From Charina bottae (Eukaryota > Chordata > Lepidosauria > Squamata > Charinaidae), in the NCBI GenBank assembly GCA_023362775.1, contig JALMGJ010000012.1:21720001-21784000 (forward strand): DNA of 64,000 nucleotides, in the 5' to 3' direction. The translations under genes were made by a program, and so were the position numbers. The notes under the pieces were generated by a model. The model was not told the origin of the DNA and ran no database searches. It was given only the letters and a program-made list of their open reading frames with translations. This document shows positions 1-11,988 of this stretch, in pieces; positions within the stretch are counted from its first letter, which is position 1, and each line of letters opens with the position of its first letter.

Positions 1-1293
1 CTGTTGATGTCCTCCCAAAAGCACACTTGCAGCTTCTTAAAGCTGGGCAGGGTAGGCATAAAGAGCATTAGAAATACAAATGTCAAAAAATGATGGTTAT
101 AAGGTAGCTTGGAAATTATTATAAGTGATTCTTTCCAGCATTCAGGTGATGCCCACAATTAGAGATCTTCTAGTTTATTTCCAGTTAAAAAAATCTGTGT
201 GGATATACAAAGTAGTTCTTGGCTCTATAATTATTAGAAGATATTGTAAAATTAACTAAGGTTTGGGACCATAGGAGTGCAATATATGCATAGATGTGTA
301 TTTCCTCCTTCCATTACATCCACTGATTTCTTCCCCAATGTTCTGCAGTGACGTCCATATTGAGGAAATGATAGTTTGGTCTAAACAAGGAACAAGGAGT
401 CAGAATGTGCATGGCTTCAACAAAAGCATTATCAAACCTTTAACCCAACCATGAGAGGCTATTCTGTATTGGATCAAAAACTACAATCTCTGCCAACTTC
501 CCATTCCATCTGCAGCTCCCTATGGCACATCCTACATCATTCCTGAGGATTCACTGACACATAGGAACAGTACTTGGGAGGAGGGGGCATGCTAGATTGT
601 GGTAGAGGAGAATGGGAAAGAAAGCCACCATTCCTTGAGAGCAGTCGCTTGTAGTTATTAGGATCTGAGTCAAGCTATGCAAAGGGAGAGCTCGCATTCA
701 GGTATTAAAGGTGTAGGAAACCTTTTTCTACTTGCACAGAAGCCAGAATGAGAGCACACTCCTAAACACATACACAAAGACTCTAGTTCTCCCTACATTG
801 GGATCACTGACCTGACTGTAGGCACAAACCCACCCTCCCAGTCTCCAATGAGTTTGATCAACTCGTTTTCTTTTACTATTTGCTTTTTCGAACAATAGTC
901 TGTTCCCCTCCACACAGGAGGCCTGAGAGTTGATCAGCTGAGCAGGAGGGGGAAGGATTCCCCAGGCAGCAGCCACAATGCACACATATAGTAAGTTAGG
1001 GCCACATCTGAACTATGGATTATTCACTAGGGACTTCCAGGTTAGCATAATCCAGAATATAATGATTGTCAGAGAACTCTGATCCTGGGAACATTATTTG
1101 TTGGTGGAAGGAACCTCATATGTGAGTCGCATTTTTTAAAAAAGATCAAACTAAGAAAAGACTTAAGAAAAGGGAAAGACAAATTAGAGTGAAGAATTTT
1201 TCACAAATAACAATAATAGATGTTGTTTCTTTCTTCTTTGGATGTTTCAGAATTTCAGATGACCATCACTGTCTTATTTGGCAGTAATACCTA
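1..1293. other. Intronic sequence, no feature seen
   Basis: AT-rich unique-looking sequence. The open frames here are short, lack recognisable motifs and have no convincing splice sites. It presumably belongs to the WDR7 intron downstream of the 14251-14437 exon. Confidence 0.6.
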
Positions 1294-1732
1294 CAGGTAG
1301 TCCTTGTTTACCAACCATTCGTTCAGCGACCGTTCAAAGTTATGACGGACCTGCATAAGGAGACCTGCGACTGGTCCTCGAAGTCGCAGCTGTCGCAGCA
1401 TCCCTGTGGTCATGTGATCGCAATTCAGGCACTTGGCAACTGGTGTGCATTTATGATTATCACAGTGTCCTGCTGTCACGTGATCGCCACATGCGACCTT
1501 CACAGCAGCTTCCGACAAGCAAAGTCAATGAGGAAGCCGGCAGGAAGTTGCAAGTCACGGTCACATGACATTGTGCTTAACAACCTGCAGTAAGTTGCTT
1601 CACGACTGCAGCCAGAACTGACAAACTGCTGTCGTAAGTCAGGCGTGTTCACATGATTTTTCACTTTACGACCATGTTCCTTAGTGATGGAGTTGCCGGT
1701 CCCAATTGCAGTTGGTAAGTGAGGTCTACCTG
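1294..1732. mobile_element. Non-autonomous Tigger-like DNA transposon (MITE)
   Basis: The element begins CAGGTAGTCCTTGTTTACC and ends in a near-complement reading GTGAGGTCTACCTG. It is flanked by TA on both sides (1292-1293 and 1733-1734). A TA target duplication with CAGG-type termini is typical of Tc1/mariner-Tigger elements. The interior carries repeated phrases about keeping to TGTCACGTGATCGC and AAGCAAAGTCAATG that recur in the copies at 12558 and 59093. There is no transposase, so it depended on an autonomous relative. The superfamily is inferred from termini and target site only. Confidence 0.75.
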
Positions 1733-1734
1733 TA

Positions 1735-3175
1735 TTTGGTTTTACAAAGTTTACTGTCAACAAAATGGGCAAAGCATCAGTTTACCCAATCAGTTAACAG
1801 TTTAAATAGGACTGGAAACTATTAAACATAAAACATCTGCCTTTTAGCTGGTTCACTGCTGTTCTATATCAACATGCATATTACAAATACTAACCTTTCT
1901 GAGGCAGTGTATAAAATAAATGGCAAACTGAGTTAAAAATGCCACTTGCTGTTTTAAGGGAAAGACACATTTCTTTCCCTTAATTTTCTGTTTTAAAACT
2001 GTTTATAACCAGAATCAAAATGATCTTAAAAATATGAACTTTCAGCACCACTGATTACAATTTGGCCTTGTAAACTTATCAACTTAAACTTTAATGTATC
2101 AGTCAATTATTACTCCCAATAAAAGACACAGTATAACTTATAATGTCTAAAGATGCATGCAATTTTTTAATTTCCTTTCAGAATTTGAGTCTGTTTGAAT
2201 CTTTTCTCATCATTTTCCTCCATCAATAGGATGAGCGTTGTAATATTTATATGGACAAACTTTGAGGGGCAGAGCGGAGGTGGGTGGATGTTGGGCAGAA
2301 ACACCAGAAATAAGCAAATTATTTAAAATACAGTCTCCTTAATATACCCCTCTCGTGTTTTATGACTTTTGGAACTAAAAAATATCAGAATGTGTTCTTT
2401 CCCTTCCCTCCTCCATCTTCCTGATGGGAAGGAATGGATTTTTCTGAAAGCAACAGGCTCCTTATTAATTCATTAATGACACTCGCCAGTGTTAGTATGT
2501 GGCCAGAGATTAGCCCCCTCCTGCAGCTGAGCCAGCTGGTCTATCAGAGCAAGAACTGCGCATGAAGGAGCAGGCACACTGCACTGAGACGGAGGGCCAA
2601 ATTAGAAGCAGATGCAAAGCTAATATGAACAAGGGAGTGCTGAGTTGGTCCCTACAGTCGTATTTTTATTGAGGGATTTTACTCCTCTACATGGTCAATA
2701 CAAAGAGGGCCTTCCACGGACACAAGATTGCTGTTATGCAGGAAACCTGCTGATGGTAAAGTAATAAATATCACTGTAGCTTGTATGTATGGATTTGGGG
2801 AAGGATCATGGAAACAATAGTAGAGCATCTGCTGTGCATAGAGAGAACTCAGTTCTGTCAAAGGGATCAGAGAGCTGCGGAGAAAGCCTCCTCTGCAGAT
2901 TTAAAGCAAAAATCAAAAATCAAAGCAAAACCCAACCAAAAACAGAAGAGTCAGAAGAGAGGACGGTGGGCTAGAGGTGCAGATAAATTGACCTTGGACA
3001 GGGCAGTTTTCTTACATTCATGTGACATCATTGTTATATTGTGTTACCAACTGGGATAGTTACTGCCAACTGTCCATCATACAGGAGAATATGTCACTGT
3101 GATGATTTATGTTATTTATGTGATAACATGATAGCACAAATTACATCCTGACATTGTTAAATAAGCAATATATTG
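1735..3175. other. Intronic sequence, no gene seen
   Basis: Mostly AT-rich. A GC-richer block around 2460-2640 (containing CAGCTGAGCCAGCTGG) stands out and could be a conserved non-coding element, but this cannot be tested without alignment. The small open frames at 2679-3059 show no family motif. Confidence 0.5.
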
Positions 3176-3252
3176 TTAAATAACTGCCTAGGGTCCCTCC
3201 TTGAGAGGGAGATCGGTGGGATATAAGTAGGATAAACAAATAAATAAAATAT
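3176..3252 (+). mobile_element. CR1 LINE 3' end fragment
   Basis: A short fragment with the phrase CTAGGGTCCCTCCTTGAGAG, then GGAGATCGGTGGGATATAAG and a tail of AAATAAATAAAA. This matches the CR1 3' untranslated end seen at 23553, 33062 and 38682 in the opposite orientation. Confidence 0.65.
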
Positions 3253-4378
3253 GAACTGATGTAAAATATGTAATCTGCATCATGATGCCATCATGCAAAT
3301 ACCATAAAGCACCACGGATGTTTGGTCTCTTCAGTTCAAAGTCTGCTGTATCAAAGTCTGGTAAATTAAGGTCTCAGTATATTGTGCGTCTATTTTCAGT
3401 TATATGAATGTTATTTCCCAAAATATTCTGTAGCAATCCCAAATACACTATCTGAATGCAATATTTATTGATAAGGAAAGGTTCAGATATTCTTAGGAAT
3501 TTTCGCCTTTATTTTTTATAATTTTATTTTGCTAAATTAAGTAAGAAAATAAAGACATAAGTATAATCTTCCTAATAATAAAGAGGGGGAAACAAAGGGC
3601 CTGGAAAATGAGATTATAAACAGAATGACTTCTTTGGTCACATTCCGTTCCATTCAAATGTTGGCAAAAACCTCACATCAACCATCTGTTGTTGCAAATC
3701 AGGTGTAGATTTCGCCTTCAAATGCTGTATTATAATTCTTTTAGCTAACCCAAAAACACCAATTTTTAATATCTTGATAGATTCCAAATACTAGGGATAT
3801 TGCCAAGAAGAATATACAACTCTGTAGACAGAGCAATTGATCTGGGGTCATACTAATAATCCTGTCAGCCCAAAATATAACAATAGGAAGACAAGACCAA
3901 ACCATCTGAGTTAATGTTTCAATTCTTGAGTGGCATGTTGATCAGCAAGGAGCTAATAAACTAACTCTTATTAAATATTATCTGAGGTGCCTAATATACA
4001 TGAACTAAAATGTTCTGTTGTATTAACTACATTTTAAGATCAGAGGAAGCTAATCTTATGAAACTTAAAATGACCCTCCATTGGTTTACCAGGACAGAAC
4101 ATTCAGGATTTTTTACCTGTTACTGCATGAAATCCCTTCTTTTGCCCCAGAATAATGTAGAAGCTCTTGGCAACTTTAAAGAAGGTGACCATATTATAGT
4201 TACAGAACCTTTAGAGCCAGTGGCTTTCACCAAGAGGTCAAATTCACAGGTCAGCTGAATCTTTAAAAAAAAAAGGTAGCCTGCAGCATTTATACTGCTA
4301 TCCTTTAAAAACTGTGAGAGGGAGACACCAAGAAAGATGGTAAATGAAAGCAAAAGAGAACAGTTTGTTTGCTATTGT

Positions 4379-4436
4379 AAAGAAGAAGAAGAAGAAGAAG
4401 AAGAAGAAGAAGAAGAAGAAGAAGAAGAAGAAGAAG

Positions 4437-4466
<30 letters not shown>
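4379..4466 (+). repeat. (AAG)n microsatellite
   Basis: About 29 uninterrupted AAG units. The apparent poly-glutamate open frame across it is an artefact of the repeat. Confidence 0.97.
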
Positions 4467-4469
<3 letters not shown>

Positions 4470-4901
4470 AAAAGAAATTGAGCCCTTGCAAATTGTCAGT
4501 TACTGAGAAAATAGTATCTTCTGGGGAATCATTCATGCCTTTTCATTTGCCAGTTACAAATTCCTAAAACGCAATTTAAGAACATAAAGATGCACTGGGG
4601 GACTTTTTTCTCTGTAGCCCTCCTCAACATGATCGGGCCCATTTTCAAACCTGGTCTTACTTTAGATGGCTTCTCCTCCTATACCAAATGTGATCCTGTT
4701 CTATTCAGTTTTTGGAGAATTAACAGACAGAAAAATTGGACACATTTAATTAATTTCCAATATGCCATTAACAAGGTAGGGCAAGCATACAGAGAATGGC
4801 TTCTGAATTTTTTTCTACCTCTTTACTAGTAGCAGCCATAGGAGGTACTATACATGTACTCTCTTGTGTAACAAAGTAATACCTCACACTTATCTGTATG
4901 T

Positions 4902-4925
4902 ATGTGTGTGTGTGTGTGTGTGTGT
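4902..4925 (+). repeat. (TG)n microsatellite
   Basis: About 12 TG dinucleotides following TATGTATG. Confidence 0.9.
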
Positions 4926-5076
4926 ATTTCTGCCCTCTCCTTGTGCATTTACATGAGTGTATGCACTGGGAAGCATGAGAGAAGCCTAACATGAGCAGGA
5001 GGGAAGAAACCCAAGAATGGATGAGTGAACAGCATTGTGAACCACTACCCAACTGGCTATTCCATAGGTATGTTGT

Positions 5077-5306
5077 TTTTTTAAATCTGTTCAGTCATGT
5101 CCAATTCTTGGAGACTGCCTGGACAAGTCCCTGCAGTTTTCTTGGCAAGGTGTTTCAGAAGTGGTTTGCCATTGCCTGCTTCCTAGGGCTGAGCGAAAGT
5201 GACTGGCCCAAGGTCACCCAGCTGGCTTTGTACCTAAGGCGGGACTAGAACTCGCGGTCTCCCAGTTTCTAGCCTGGTGCCTTAACCACTACACCAAACT
5301 GGCTCT
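5077..5306 (-). mobile_element. tRNA-derived SINE with BovB-like 3' end
   Basis: The minus-strand element starts with a tRNA-like head (complement of CCAAACTGGCTC, with a B-box-like GTTCTAGTCCCGCC in sister copies), passes through a MIR/CORE-like section (GGGTGACCTTGGGCCAGTCA in sense), and ends with a BovB-related section containing GACATGACTGAACAG. It is flanked by a perfect 12-bp target duplication, taggtatgttgt, at 5065-5076 and 5316-5327. The same family appears at 16453, 27300 and 40740 with a different 3' portion. Confidence 0.85.
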
Positions 5307-5630
5307 CTGTTGTTGTAGGTATGTTGTAGGTACGTACCGGGGATTTTTCTACAATATTTCTCACTGTAGCCCCTGGCTGAATCTGGTCCATTGCTCTTTC
5401 TTTCATTAGCTTCTTTCACCACACCAAAATTTATCCCATTCTGTTCAGTTTTTGGATAGGGTTATCCTGCTGAAAGTCGTAAGCCCCTTCATATTCGGTT
5501 GGGTTGGAAAGAATAAAAAGCAGTCAATGAGCCAGGTAAACAGCAACTGAAGTATGTGCCAGCATATTGGTCACCAGAGGTACCAGGTTGCTTATCATCT
5601 CTTTAAAATATGGTCATCTCTCTTAAAAAA

Positions 5631-5666
5631 AAAGAGAGAGAGAGAGAGAGGGGGGGGGGAGAGAGG

Positions 5667-5702
<36 letters not shown>
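5631..5702 (+). repeat. (GA)n microsatellite with internal poly-G
   Basis: GA dinucleotides interrupted by a run of about nine G and a second GGGGG run. Confidence 0.93.
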
Positions 5703-5710
<8 letters not shown>

Positions 5711-6622
5711 AAATATATACCATCTCTTGAATTATGTACTGTACATAATTCTCAAATGGAGGGCTCATTATGAATAGATAAAATTTTAAAATGATTCTCA
5801 TACAACGTGTACACTTCTGATGGTAGCAAGTCGGGCGGGCATACAATACTCAAATATGCATACTGTATATTTTAGTGCTCCACTATTAGGTCACTGATGT
5901 TTCTGTTCATTATGAGAAAAATCATGGATTTTCCTCACCATCCCTTAATTCCCATTTGAAAACACTACAGCTTGATTTAGTTCCAAATGACTGGTTTTTC
6001 TCTGGTTAGGAAATCACAGAATCATTACTATCAGAATTCTGGTTTTCCTAAATCCAGGCTTCTGGGTTTCATCTTATATTCAGATATATTTTTGCACATT
6101 TCCATATTATCAGAATCTTGCACATTCCTTGCTATAATTGGTTATTTTAGCTTGAAAATGGAAGGGTTCTTGCTTCTACCCCGCTCTCTTGAAAGGAACA
6201 GGAGCAACACAGAAATAGTACTGACAAATTCCTTAGGTTAAATCAAATATCTAAATGAATAAATACATAAATGCATGTTGCTGCTTCATTACACAACAGT
6301 GCATTAGATAAACTGTACCCGAGTAATATGAATTAAACTGCAGCTTATAACTGAAAGGAGGGAAATTATTGGTAAGGAAAATTTCTATAATCTCTCTGAG
6401 CATAGAATCAAAGCTTAATTAATGCTAGAAAAATACTCCTAATTCTCCTGTGCAGGTAACTCAACACATTTTCCATAATCTATCCTTTTTGGGGAGGAGG
6501 TATGGGTGGGGTAGAGGTGAGAATAGACAAGATGGCAGGGAGAAAGAACGGCCAAACTGCAAAGGAGAAATTCAAAGCTCTCCTGCACACTACAGCTTAG
6601 CAATGTATTTTATTCAACACGT

Positions 6623-6623
6623 G

Positions 6624-6653
<30 letters not shown>
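6623..6653 (+). repeat. (CA)n microsatellite
   Basis: About 15 CA units with one CG interruption near the end. Confidence 0.92.
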
Positions 6654-6654
<1 letters not shown>

Positions 6655-7913
6655 CAAACACACAAAAAGATAAACACTGCATGTGTTTTCCTTTGTCAAT
6701 AAATGTGAAGTGATTTTTTTCCCTCCCCCTCGGAACCACACGCTCAACATAAAAGCTCCTTTATAAACCATGCTTAACATCACAGACAGAAGTGAGGCAG
6801 CTGTGCGCGGTTATTGTGTGCACGCTAAATCAGGCACAAAAAAAGGGGCAGCTCAGCAGGGCACCAGGAGGGTAAGATGGACACTTAACCCCCTGTACAC
6901 TTTGTTGCTCCATTTCTTTCCCTCTTAAGTCCCTCTGCAGTCAGTGCAGTACCGGTCACGGATGTAACAGGCCATTTTCAATCTAAATCTTGTTATGGAT
7001 TAATAAGCAAACACTTTCTCGCTTATTATGCAATTTATCATGATGAAAATTGCATTGGTCTCCTCAAGGCTACATGCTGATACATTCATTTATTCAGCAG
7101 TTCTGTATACAGAGAGCAATACTAATCTTTATGACAGCTAGAGGTATACTAGGGAGCTTAAAATAGCACCTTGAAAAACTATACTTTATGGAAGCTTTGT
7201 TCGAAACAGACACCCACATGCACACAAGCCTAGCTCTTCCCTAACGAGACAAGAATATTTTACTTTGAGTATTTCAGCTTGGTAATAGTACACACACACT
7301 TCCTGTTTCACTGAAACCAGAAATTAAGTACTGGTACACGCTTTGCAATTTATCCCTGCCTGGTATCAGCATCCTTTGAGGATTTCAGACAATGACCAGG
7401 TTCATTTAAGGAAAGTACTGAGAATGTTTAACAACAACAGCAACAACAACAACGCTAGAATAATGCAATTCAAAGCAACACTATTGCTGAATTAAGAGAA
7501 AATAATCTGCTTTCAATGCTTTTGGAATAGGATATATGTCATATATATATACAATGGGTAATTTAATAAAGGGGTTACATCTAGGAACCAAAATTAAAAA
7601 CCTGTATTTTCATTTGAATTCATGTAAGTTCAGATTCATATAAATTAATATTTATTTTTTTGCCTAGTCACCAGATTTTTTTTAATGTATTGAGACTCTC
7701 GATGAAAAAGGAAAACATTCTATGTTGAGACTATGAGTATTTCGGAAAAACAATTGGAAAACTTTGATTTGCCCTCAATTAATAGAGACTTAACAGCTAT
7801 CTTACAAACTTGATAGGAAAAAAGCATATCAAATCAGTCAGATGGAAAAATGACTGAAGATACATTAACAAATCCTTTTTTAATCACAACAAACCTGTAT
7901 TACTGTACTGATG

Positions 7914-7914
7914 G

Positions 7915-7948
<34 letters not shown>
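7914..7948 (+). repeat. (ATC)n microsatellite
   Basis: About eleven ATC trinucleotides. Confidence 0.93.
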
Positions 7949-8641
7949 ATAAGCTTTGGAATATGATTTTTAAGCAAGTGTTGCACAGATCATAAGTATA
8001 ATTCTTATCCCAGAGATGATGTTCTAGTTTCTTTTTTTTTCTGAATAATATCAAATGATAACACTTTAGGAGATTCAGGATATAATCTTCAATTTTACAT
8101 TATCTCACTCAAAATGTTTATAATGAACTTAATGATTTCTACTTTTGTGATTCTTCTAAATCTGTTTTTAATACTGCGTTTTTAATGCAGTATTTCCTTT
8201 TTGCAAGCGATTCTGAGTACACACTAAAAAGCAGGGTAGAAATCTTAAATATAATTAAAATTAATGAGCAGCATCATTTACCATATGTTAAAGTAATTCT
8301 TATTATTTTATAATAATAAGAATCGAATGAGACAAGCTACATATGTTGTCTGTATTAGTAAACAATTTAGCTGGACAGGAAAACTCTTAGAGAAAGAAGC
8401 TCAACAGTGAACATCAGGGCTGGAATACATATTTGGAAGACAATGGGAAAAATGCAATAGGAAATTACACTTAACTGGAGTTTTAAAACATTTTCTGAGA
8501 TTTTAGAACAGATTGAAGAAATTTGGTAGCAGTCAAAATTGTATTTTATTGGACACAAGGATGTAAAGATGTGGCACACCATAGCTGTGCATGAATGGAG
8601 GTAAAACCTAGCATATGACTTTAACTGATTAGTTCTCCCTA

Positions 8642-8980
8642 GGTAAAGGTAAAGGTTCCCCCCGCACATTTGTGCAGTCGTGTTCGACTCTAGGGGCCGG
8701 TGCTCATCTCCGTTTGTTAGCCGAAGAGCCAGCGTTGTCCGAAGACGCTTCCACGGTCATGTGGCCGCATGACGCGCGCGGAACGCTGTTACCTACCCAC
8801 CGAAGTGGTACCTATTCATCTACTTGCATTTGCATGCTTTCGAATTGCTAGGTTGGCAAGAGCTGGGGCGAGTGCGGGAGCTCACTCCGTCACACGGCGC
8901 TTGGGTCTCGAACCTCCAAACTTGGGATCTTCCGATCGACAAGCCTGGCGTCTGACCCGCTGAGCCACCACTCCCCTCCC
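8642..8980 (-). mobile_element. Sauria-type tRNA-derived SINE
   Basis: Inserted on the minus strand: the plus strand reads the tail first (GGTAAAGGTAAAGG, complement of an ACCTTT tail), then TCGTGTTCGACTCTAGG (complement of the BovB-like CCTAGAGTCGAACACGA), the unique body, and finally the tRNA-like head (CGCTGAGCCACCA). The structure tRNA head, unique body, BovB-like 3' end and ACCTTT tail fits Sauria SINEs of squamates. The 8-bp repeat ctccctag at 8635-8642 and 8976-8983 may be the target duplication. Confidence 0.85.
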
Positions 8981-9325
8981 TAGCCTAGAGGGAAATATAA
9001 ATTTTAAAATACAAAATACAAAAATACATTTTGTTATTATATGTTCTTATGTATTTTATCTAGTATAATAAAAATTGACCAAGAATTTTATTATTTATTA
9101 GGCAAGAATTAAGCATGCAGATGATTCAAGGTACAGAGAACGGTAAGTTTAATGGCTCGCATAACCATCAGCAGGGAAAGGATTTTTCATAGCTCAGAGG
9201 ATGTGAGCAGAAGGACAATTATTAATTCTTCTTTCCTCCAAAAAGCAGGCAGGTATTTAAGTAAAGATACAATGTTTGCACAATTAGGCTAAAAACATCT
9301 GTGGGACTGCTTGGATCATCTAATT

Positions 9326-10026
9326 CAGGGCTTTCCATACTTTTGCCGTTGGCGACACACCAACGGCCGGCTCACAAAAACCCGGAAGCACCGCCGCCAG
9401 TGCGGCGTGCAAAAACCCAGAAGCGCCGGCGGCGGTGCTTCTGGGTTGCCGCGGTGGCGGCAGCGGCTGCCCCTTCTAAAGGGCAGGCTCTGGGAACCCT
9501 GAAAATACCCTCGGGTCCGGCAGGGAGGCAAAAAGCCTTGCCGCGGGTGCACGCACGCTGCCGGGCTTCCCGGCACACAGCTGATCAGCATGGAGAATTT
9601 CCACCCCGGCCCCCCCGTGCCAATCAGCTGTGCACCGGGAATCCCGGCAGTGTGTGCGTGCACGGCAAGGCTTTTCGCCTCCCTGCCAGAACCGAGGGCA
9701 TTTTTGGGGTCCCTGGAGCCTGCCCTTTCAAAGAGGCAGCGGCGGTGGCGGGCCATCAGCACCTCCGGGTTGCAGGACACCGCTGCTGCCACTGCCCTTT
9801 CAAAAGGGCAGGCTCTGGGGACTCTGAAAATGCCCTTGGTTCCGGGAGGGAGGTGAAAATCGCGCGCACACACTGCTGGGCTTCCCGGCGCACAGCTGAT
9901 CGGCATGGAGAATCAGCACGGGCAGCCGGCAGCATGTGTGCGCGATTTTTGTCTCCCTGCCGGAACCAAGGGCATTTTCATCAGCGCTTCCGGGTTGTCA
10001 CGCGACACACAGTTTGGAAAGCCCTG
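9326..10026. mobile_element. GC-rich non-autonomous hAT transposon, 701 bp
   Basis: The terminal inverted repeats start CAGGGCTTTCCATACTTTT and end AGTTTGGAAAGCCCTG. A perfect 8-bp target duplication, atctaatt, sits at 9318-9325 and 10027-10034, the hallmark of hAT elements. The interior is strikingly GC-rich against AT-rich flanks. It is built from imperfect direct and inverted copies of one module (AAAGGGCAGGCTCTGGG near 9477 and 9806, its complement near 9715). No transposase frame is present; the long open frames across it follow from low stop-codon density in GC-rich DNA. Confidence 0.9.
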
Positions 10027-10471
10027 ATCTAATTACTGTGATAACTGCACAATATTTTTATATCTTTGTGTGTGAGAAATGATTATTCTCACTGGGAAAG
10101 GGAAACATTCTTTTTTTGTTTGTTTTGATTTTATAGTTCTATTGTTTTTTCCCCTCAAGAATTTATTATTTTTTAGATTTGCCTGATCAGGTACTTTGTG
10201 TTCACATATTTCCATGCAGCACATCTTAAGAGATGATACTGAAATTGTTTATATACTTGGTCCTGGATAATTTTTAGTACCTTTTTAAAATTCTATGCTT
10301 AGGTTCTAGAATTAGACATAATACATATTTTAACATTTTCTTGCATTAAGTATATGTTGAATGCGAAAATAAGTTGTCTTGTTATGTTTTTACAATAGTA
10401 AGAAGACACACTTACATGGACACATGCAATTACGCTAGCATAGTTGAAAAATCAAAACCATAAACATGTGA

Positions 10472-10696
10472 CTGTAGCTTGAATCATGTCAACTGGATTT
10501 CTATTTTCTCAGTGGAAACGTTTCGCTCCTTATCCAAGGAGCTTCTTCAGTCTGAGCAAAGTTAGTAAGGGAATCCTTAAATATGCTTCTAGGTAACATA
10601 TACTAACTTTGCTCAGACTGAAGAAGCTCCTTGGATAAGGAGCGAAACGTTTCCACTGAGAAAATAGAAATCCAGTTGACATGATTCAAGCTACAG
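10472..10696. repeat. Perfect 96-bp inverted repeat with 33-nt spacer
   Basis: The arms at 10472-10567 and 10601-10696 are exact reverse complements over 96 bases, separated by 10568-10600. The plus-strand right arm contains CTGAAGA at 10618-10624, then a perfect stem (GCTCCTT, loop GGAT, AAGGAGC) at 10626-10643, then GAAAC at 10644-10648. That order resembles the hammerhead ribozyme core CUGANGA, stem II, GAAA, with one extra A before the stem. Sequence beyond the right arm (CACCTGGATGACTGAGAACC, 10704-10723) resembles a dispersed vertebrate repeat I know but cannot classify; a Penelope-like origin is a guess. Confidence 0.9.
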
Positions 10697-11021
10697 ACAA
10701 TTCCACCTGGATGACTGAGAACCTTCATAGACATAAACATGTGAATTTCTTCAAATGTTACTGAAAATACATCCTTCTCCCTATCATAATTTGGCCGCAT
10801 TAAAAAAAAATCAAAATCTTGTTAGGATAAGCATTTTTTTAAAAAAAACCAGAATTCATAACGGCATCTATCTTTAGCCTACGCAAGATGATTGTTAGAC
10901 CAAGTTAATAGTTTTGGAAACCATATGAAATTTGAATGATTGGGTTTTCATAATGGTTTATGATTATATCCACTGTGCTATCATAGTAATAAATTAGAGA
11001 GTATGATATGTCCAAGAACCG

Positions 11022-11988
11022 GACAACCATAGGCCCCAGAATATAATGCACCCCCCCCACTCCCAAGTCTCATAGGCTCAATTATTTGTTTTTTTTTAAA
11101 ATCCATATTTATGTTAGAATATAAATATGGCCCTTTTCACATGTCCAATATACTCTTCCTGTGTATATAAAATGGGATGTGTTTAACTTTCCTGCACATT
11201 GTACATAGATGGACCTTGTTATGCACAGGCTTGTTAACCCTTGTTTCATGTATCTCAAGTTGATAAACAAAGACCAGGTTGATATACCTGTATCGGTTTT
11301 CTTATATTCACGGCTTCTTCCCTCCATGCACAGGATGGCGGGATTGCTTTTCCGCATGACGAAAGCATGTTTCTTAAGGATTACAATGAAATTATCTCTG
11401 CTATGTTTGTATATTTGCTTCTCCTTGTCTGTCTGTGGTGGATGTTGCCTGTTGCGACAGCTGGCCTTCTTTGGAGTGACTAGCCTGGCTGGTTATGGGG
11501 GGGAGCTGATCTGCTTGAGTCCCACAGTTCACACTACATTCTCTGCTCTGCAGAAATCGCCACGAGCAATTTGCAGGCAACACCAGCACCCAGCGGCACA
11601 ATCTCGGAGATGCCTCCACTGAGATTGTCAAAGCACCGCATCGAGGGGAGAAGCTGGCATGAGCCATGTGGCATGAGCAGGGTGACTTCCTCCATCACCA
11701 ACTGAATAAATTGCACCCCCACCCAAAAGCCAGGTGCCACAAGGAAGCTACATGGAGCCTCACAACTAGTCTGACCTAGTGAGATCTACCACAAACAAGT
11801 AAGAGGGAATAGTAAATAGAGGTAGGTTGTATACATTCTATGGAAGGAAGAGGAAGGAAGTGCTGGTGGGAGGAGCTGGATAACCATAGGCCCCAGAATC
11901 TAACACCCTCCCCACTCCCAAGTCTCATAGGCTCAATTATTTGTGTGGTTTTTTTTTAATCCGTAGTTTTATGTTGGAATATAAATAT
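11022..11988. repeat. Pair of ~110-bp direct repeats flanking ~745 bp
   Basis: The segments 11022-11130 and 11879-11987 share the phrases AACCATAGGCCCCAGAAT, ACTCCCAAGTCTCATAGG, CTCAATTATTTG and GAATATAAATATG with scattered differences. The 745 bp between them is not repeated. The arrangement could be a remnant of a small LTR-like or terminal-repeat element, or a duplication followed by divergence. No reverse transcriptase or integrase is visible in the interior, which contains only short motif-less open frames. Confidence 0.7.

Larger units (their letters stand above)
5328..8634. other. Intronic sequence with simple repeats, no gene seen
   Basis: No coding exon recognised. It contains a GA-rich repeat, a CA repeat, a CAA run at 7431-7453 and an ATC run. 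A segment at 6720-6900 is less AT-rich than its surroundings and may be conserved. The 100-codon open frame at 8367-8669 has no motif and its start lies in SINE sequence. Confidence 0.5.

Noticed and set aside
4337..4567. Glu-rich open frame
   Set aside because: Produced by the AAG microsatellite; no conserved flanks.
8769..8963. Open frames in SINEs (also at 14881-15181 and 58724-58948)
   Set aside because: The same peptide recurs at each SINE copy and in both orientations; SINEs do not encode protein.
9301..10032. Open frame of 243 codons
   Set aside because: It spans the GC-rich hAT element almost exactly, is Ala/Arg/Pro-rich without any domain, and has comparable open frames on the opposite strand. 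It is an artefact of base composition.
11209..11622. 137-codon open frame
   Set aside because: It lies between the diverged direct repeats and shows no family resemblance; a hydrophobic stretch alone is not enough.
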